Assembly: GCF_003382685.1 (NCBI RefSeq)
Contig: NZ_KZ859503.1
Location: 96,181-160,180, forward strand
DNA from: Halorussus litoreus
Lineage (GTDB): Archaea > Halobacteriota > Halobacteria > Halobacteriales > Haladaptataceae
Length of the DNA: 64,000 bases
Direction: 5' to 3'
Below the pieces are notes generated by a model. It searched no databases and was not told the DNA's origin. It saw nothing but the letters and a program-made list of their open reading frames with translations. Positions 60,415 to 64,000 of the stretch are shown here, in pieces (position 1 is the stretch's first letter; each line of letters starts with the position of its first letter). The translations under genes and the position numbers were made by a program.

Positions 60415-61296
60415 ATGACTCCGATTCATCCCGAGTTCGTCCCAAACGCCTCGCTCTCCCGCGAGGAGATGGAGCACCTCCAGCACGACATCGCCGAGCG
60501 CGCCGTCTTCGCCGACGACTTCGGCTTCGACCCCGCCGCAGTCGGTGGAGAGTCGGCGGACGCCGTCCAGACGCAACTCGGCGATTCGACCTCGACCGAG
60601 GACGATTCGACCGCTCACGACGAAGACGGTTCGGCCGCTCACGACGAGGCCGATTCGAAGTCCACCGGCGACGACCCGCCGCTGGTCGCCGGCGTCGACC
60701 AGGCGTTCAGTGGCGACGGTGAGCGGGCCATCAGCGCCATCGTCGTGACTCGCGGCGGGAAAGTCGTCGAGCGCGCATATGCGGTCGAGTCGGCCGACAT
60801 CCCCTACATTCCGGGGCTGCTCTCGTTCCGCGAGGGCAACGCCATCCTGTCGGCCTTCGCCGAACTCTCGGTCGAACCGGACCTCGCCGTCCTCGACGGG
60901 AGCGGTCGCATCCACTTCCGGCAGGCGGGCATCGCGACCCACGTCGGCGTCACGCTCGATATCCCCGCCATCGGCGTGGCCAAGAACCTGCTGTGCGGTC
61001 GCCCGCGCGAGGCACTCGACGGCCACCTACCGCGGGGCGCGCGCGTCGCCATCGAGGCTGACGATAGCGTGACCGCGCCGCCGGGCACCGTCATCGGCTA
61101 CGCCTACCAGTCGCGCCAGTACGACGACCCGGAGACCCGCCACGTCAACCCGCTGTACGTCAGCCCCGGTCACCGCGTGAGCGCCGAGACGACGACGGAC
61201 CTCGTAGAACAGCTCTGCGCGGGCTACAAGCTCCCGGAGCCGACTCGGCTGGCCGACAGCTACGCCGACGAGGTGAAGGCCGAAGTCGAGGGGTGA
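60415..61296 (+). CDS. nfi: Endonuclease V
   Basis: 293 aa. The catalytic aspartate lies in VAGVDQAFSGDG near residue 98, then ADIPYIPGLLSFREGNAIL near 128 (PYIPG-x-x-x-FRE motif with the glutamate), DLAVLDGSGRIHFRQAGIATHVGV near 160, and IGVAKNLLCGRP near 190. It nicks DNA or RNA at inosine. Residues ~45-90 are an acidic insertion not found in standard EndoV, carrying two copies of the DNA string GCTCACGACGA. Confidence 0.9.
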   Translation: MTPIHPEFVPNASLSREEMEHLQHDIAERAVFADDFGFDPAAVGGESADAVQTQLGDSTSTEDDSTAHDEDGSAAHDEADSKSTGDDPPLVAGVDQAFSGDGERAISAIVVTRGGKVVERAYAVESADIPYIPGLLSFREGNAILSAFAELSVEPDLAVLDGSGRIHFRQAGIATHVGVTLDIPAIGVAKNLLCGRPREALDGHLPRGARVAIEADDSVTAPPGTVIGYAYQSRQYDDPETRHVNPLYVSPGHRVSAETTTDLVEQLCAGYKLPEPTRLADSYADEVKAEVEG

Positions 61297-61338
61297 GAAC
61301 CAGAGTCGTTCGATTCAAGGCGACCCGGAGCGATTCGG

Positions 61339-61606
61339 GTCGTGTTCAGATAGCCGCGACTAATTCTCGACTTCGCTCGGGGAAGTAACTGGTACCCTGG
61401 TCGACTGAAAGAACGAGGTCGTTCGGGGTCTTGGCGAGCGAAGCGAGCCACGGCTCGGAAGACGCAGGTTGTCTTCCGGTGAACCCCGGCGACACAAGCA
61501 CTGCAGCGGCCGAAAGGTGCAAAGCACGCAGCGAGTCACGGGAGCCGAACGACCGAGGGCTTTCGAGGATATCTCGCCAGTTCTACTGGCTTATCTCAAC
61601 ACTACT
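61339..61606. mobile_element. MITE-like element A2
   Basis: Left TGTTCAGATA (61343-61352) and right TATCTCAACA match A1 ends. Flanks CGATTCGG (61331-61338) and CGACTCGG (61608-61615) are a 7/8 target duplication. GACTGAAAG (61403-61411) and GAGGGCTTTCGA (61555-61566) bracket a stem GTCGTTCGG (61418-61426) / CCGAACGAC (61545-61553) that pairs like the A1 stem but with a different sequence. The interior includes the GGAAGAC/GTCTTCC hairpin also found in B2 and B3. Confidence 0.75.
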
Positions 61607-61653
61607 GCGACTCGGACCCCGACCTTTATCCCCGATAGCGACCCAGTGCCGGC

Positions 61654-62940
61654 ATGGAGCGGTACGACCAACTCTATCGGCTCTACGACGAGTTCGACGC
61701 CGCCACCCTCCGAGCGATGCAGGACTTCGTCGACCTGTTCCCGCCGGTCGACTCCCGGGTCGCTCTCGAACACTGGCAGGAGGCCAGCGACGAGCTGGCC
61801 GAGCGCAAGGGGGAAGTGCGTGAGGCGTTCCCCGCGACCGGCGAGACCTTCTCGGAGCTCGCGGCGCGCGCGACCCGCGAGCAGGCGTTCACCGCGCTCG
61901 ACCTCCACGCCAAGTACGGCCGAGGCGTCAACGTCCTCGTGCTCGACGTGGACGAGACCCTGCGCTCGGCCGGCGGCACGGACAACGAGATCCCCCGCGA
62001 GACGCTCCACCTACTGACCGAGTTCCACGAGGCGGGCGTCCCCATCGTGGTCTGCACCGGTCAGACGCTGGAGAACGTGAAGGGGTTCGCCATCCAGGGC
62101 TTTGGCAACGAGATGGTCCACTCCGGCACCCTCAGCATCGTCTACGAGGCCGGAACGGGCGTGTTCACGCCCGGCCACGGCGCGGACACCAAGCGTCTGC
62201 TGTACGAAGACCTCGATTCGGACGTGCGGGCGGTCTTCGACGCGGTGCGCTCGCGCGTGCTCTCGGACGCCCCGGAGGAAATCCGGCGGGGCTGTCACCT
62301 CCAGGGCAACGAGTTCAACGTCACGCTCAAGCCCAACTTCGAGACCGGGAGCGACGACGCCCGGGAGATCGTCGACCGCGCGCTGGTCTACGAACTCGAC
62401 CTGCTCGGCGAGGCGGTCGCCGAGGAAATCGGTGAGGGTGGCGGGAAAGGCGAGGATGACAGCGAAGATGCCGCCGACCCGGAGACGGCACGCGACTGGG
62501 CGCGGGCCTACTACGCCGACGAGGACCCCGAGATTCGCGCGGTGCTGGAGTCCCGCGGCGAGACGCCGAATGCGGAAACCGACGCGATTCCGACCGCGGT
62601 CCGGGAGTTCTTCGAGCGCATCGACGTGGCCTACTACGAGGCCGACGCTGCCGAGATCGGGAGCCTCGAACTCAACAAGGTCGTGGGCGTCGAGGCCGCC
62701 TTCGAGGTGCTGGGCGTCGACTTCCCCTTCGCGGCCGTGCTCGGTGACTCCAAGAGCGACCTGCGCGTGATGGAGTGGGTCGCGGAGAACGAGGCGGGCA
62801 TCGCGGCCGCGCCCGAGCACGCCTCGCGGGACGTGCTCGACCACGTGATTCGGACCGACGAGCTGGTGTTCGACCGCGGGAAGGCCGGGGACGTGTTGCG
62901 GACTATCTTCGCGTTGAACCGGCTGGCCAAACTGGGATGA
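61654..62940 (+). CDS. HAD-superfamily phosphatase with N-terminal helical domain
   Basis: 428 aa. Residues 1-85 are helical (YDQLYRLYDEFDAATLRAMQDFV). The HAD nucleophile motif VLVLDVDETLR is near residue 93, motif II VVCTGQTLENV near 130, and motif III/IV AAVLGDSKSDLRVME near 368. A long cap domain, partly acidic (GEGGGKGEDDSEDAADPE), separates them. The CCTTTATCC box is at leaderless distance. Resembles sucrose-phosphate or phosphoglycolate phosphatase-like HADs; the substrate is unknown. Confidence 0.78.
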   Translation: MERYDQLYRLYDEFDAATLRAMQDFVDLFPPVDSRVALEHWQEASDELAERKGEVREAFPATGETFSELAARATREQAFTALDLHAKYGRGVNVLVLDVDETLRSAGGTDNEIPRETLHLLTEFHEAGVPIVVCTGQTLENVKGFAIQGFGNEMVHSGTLSIVYEAGTGVFTPGHGADTKRLLYEDLDSDVRAVFDAVRSRVLSDAPEEIRRGCHLQGNEFNVTLKPNFETGSDDAREIVDRALVYELDLLGEAVAEEIGEGGGKGEDDSEDAADPETARDWARAYYADEDPEIRAVLESRGETPNAETDAIPTAVREFFERIDVAYYEADAAEIGSLELNKVVGVEAAFEVLGVDFPFAAVLGDSKSDLRVMEWVAENEAGIAAAPEHASRDVLDHVIRTDELVFDRGKAGDVLRTIFALNRLAKLG

Positions 62941-63008
62941 GGTACGGTTTCTGAAGATTTCTAAACGGGCTGTGTTCTGAATCCGCGAAGTTCTACAATC
63001 TTCGACCG

Positions 63009-63118
63009 GCGCGCGAGTAACGCGCACGTTTTGGCGCGGCACTGAGACCGCGCCGTGGGAGCGAAGCTCCCACGAGCCTGCGCTCGGTGCCCTCGCGCAG
63101 ACGCCAGCACGCGCCGGA
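63009..63118. repeat. Element C, copy C2
   Basis: Hairpins GCGCG/CGCGC (63010-63024), GGCGCGG/CCGCGCC (63033-63054) and GTGGGAGC/GCTCCCAC (63055-63072) precede CGAGCCTGCGCTCGGT and CCCTCGCGCAGACGCCAGC. The second stem differs from that of C1 but keeps full pairing. The gap 62941-63235 has no gene otherwise. Confidence 0.7.
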
Positions 63119-63235
63119 TGGAAGGGCGAGCCAGTTCACGCAAGGAAGGAGGCTCCAGAGGGAACTCTGTGGACAGACGTGCGAAGAGTCGAGAAACAAC
63201 GATGTCAGCGGACAGCGAATCGGATCTAGACGATT

Positions 63236-63508
63236 TCAGACGTTCAGACTGAATCGGACCGTGTCGCCGTTCTCCAGCGAGTCGCCGGTCGAGAGCGTCT
63301 CCGTGGCGTCCACGGACTCACGGACGACCACGGTGTCCGAGCGCAGGCGCTGGCCGTCCAGCACGCCCGCGCTGACCTGCGGGCCGTACTCGGCGGCGAG
63401 TTCCTCGATCACGTCGGCGACCGTCGCGTCCTCGGGCACCGCGACGCGGGCCTCGCGGGTGCCGGTGCGCGCGACGAGGGTGCCCGTGAGTTCGACTGTG
63501 ACGTTCAT
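63236..63508 (-). CDS. MoaD/ThiS-like beta-grasp protein lacking C-terminal diglycine
   Basis: 90 aa. Ubiquitin-like fold pattern: VTVELTGTLVARTGTREARVAVPED, then DVIEELAAEYGPQV, ending LENGDTVRFSLNV. MoaD, ThiS and SAMP proteins end in GG for thiocarboxylation or conjugation; this one ends in NV, so it cannot act as a standard sulfur carrier or modifier. It may be a structural paralogue. Confidence 0.75.
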   Translation of the reverse strand: MNVTVELTGTLVARTGTREARVAVPEDATVADVIEELAAEYGPQVSAGVLDGQRLRSDTVVVRESVDATETLSTGDSLENGDTVRFSLNV

Positions 63509-63607
63509 GTCACCTCCTCGCGGCCCCAGTGACTAAAAGTTTACTCAGTCTCGAAAAAGAGTGCCGGAACGCCATCGCTTAAGGACGCCGCCCTCGACGG
63601 GTTGCGT

Positions 63608-64000
63608 ATGGTAGAGGACGCACCAGAGCCCGGCGCGAACGACCCGCTCGACCTCCACGGCGTCGTTCCGCCGACCATCACCGCGTTCGACGACGACGAA
63701 TCGGTCGACTACGAGGCGACGGCGGCCCACGCGCGGTTCGTCGCGGACAGGGGTGCCCACGGCGTGTTCCCGCTGGGGACCAACGGCGAGTTCCCGCTGT
63801 TGACGCCCGAGGAGCGCGACGACGTGGTCGAGGCGGTCGTCGAGACGATCGGCGGCGACGTGCCGGTCATCGCTGGCGTGGGCGCGCCGTCCACCCGCGA
63901 GACGGTCGCGCGCGCCGAGCGCGCCGAGATGGCGGGCGCGGACGGCGTGGTCGTGGTGACGCCGTACTACTACCCGCTCGACCACGACGGCGCTCTCTCT
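63608..64000 (+). CDS. DapA/KdgA-family aldolase, 5' part
   Basis: 131 codons visible, running off the right edge. HGVVPPTITAFDDDESVDYE, GVFPLGTNGEFPLLTPEERDDV (phosphate/substrate loop GTNGE) and VVVVTPYYYPLDHDGA are the N-terminal signatures of class I dihydrodipicolinate synthase/2-keto-3-deoxygluconate aldolase enzymes. The Schiff-base lysine lies beyond the window. GCTTAAGG at 63576-63583 is the probable promoter box. DapA and KdgA cannot be distinguished here. Confidence 0.85.
   Translation, partial: MVEDAPEPGANDPLDLHGVVPPTITAFDDDESVDYEATAAHARFVADRGAHGVFPLGTNGEFPLLTPEERDDVVEAVVETIGGDVPVIAGVGAPSTRETVARAERAEMAGADGVVVVTPYYYPLDHDGALS

Overview
The window comes from a haloarchaeon (class Halobacteria). 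GC is high, the predicted proteins are strongly acidic, and the genes are archaeal in kind: aCPSF1, TFS, archaeal NAC, GGGP synthase, archaeal-type ProRS and AspRS, a type IA topoisomerase with C-terminal zinc ribbons, and SMC-ScpA. Many start codons lie about 25-30 nt behind a TTTA/TATA-like box, which fits leaderless transcripts. Genes inside operons instead carry GGAGG/GAGGTGA Shine-Dalgarno sites. I cannot name a genus. I found no rRNA, tRNA or CRISPR array.

Layout. 1-8.8 kb: an acyl-CoA synthetase, a small Tat lipoprotein, and a complete branched-chain amino acid/amide (HAAT-type) ABC operon of binding protein, two permeases and two ATPases, ending in an overlapping thioredoxin-fold gene. 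8.8-12 kb: a respiratory cluster with heme-copper oxidase subunit I and several very small membrane proteins, but no subunit II or III. 12.2-18.3 kb: SppA-like protease, Ca2+/cation exchanger, aCPSF1 ribonuclease, a DUSP phosphatase and a frameshifted MTH1-like Nudix gene. 18.3-26.8 kb: informational genes (ProRS, TFS, TrmI, NAC, a PUA protein), a LabA-type NYN protein, a phosphoesterase, a phosphoribosyltransferase and MTA phosphorylase. 26.8-32.6 kb: a 0.7 kb gene-free stretch of repeats, then the operon coiled-coil protein/smc/scpA. 32.7-40 kb: a glycosylation-sequon-rich surface protein, a sensor histidine kinase, gatB and a MATE exporter. 40-43 kb: topA.

43.2-51.5 kb is the most accessory part. 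It holds a UPF0175-like/PIN toxin-antitoxin pair, a 1383-aa type IIG restriction-modification enzyme with an AT-rich specificity segment, GGGP synthase, and then a two-gene unit (RimK-like ATP-grasp ligase plus an integral-membrane M50-type metalloprotease with a PqqD-like N-terminus). That unit faces a 34-codon ORF with its own AT-rich promoter. I read it as a candidate, possibly undescribed, ribosomal-peptide (RiPP) maturation locus. 51.7-64 kb: an APC transporter fused to UspA domains with a TrkA-N partner, an Lrp regulator, an ABC-2 exporter, AspRS, cold-shock protein, AN1-rhomboid protease, endonuclease V, a HAD phosphatase, a MoaD-like protein and the start of a DapA/KdgA-family aldolase.

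The intergenic DNA is unusually structured. Two MITE-like elements have terminal inverted repeats, target-site duplications and a stem conserved by compensatory changes. At least three other dispersed element families combine conserved blocks with hairpins of variable sequence.
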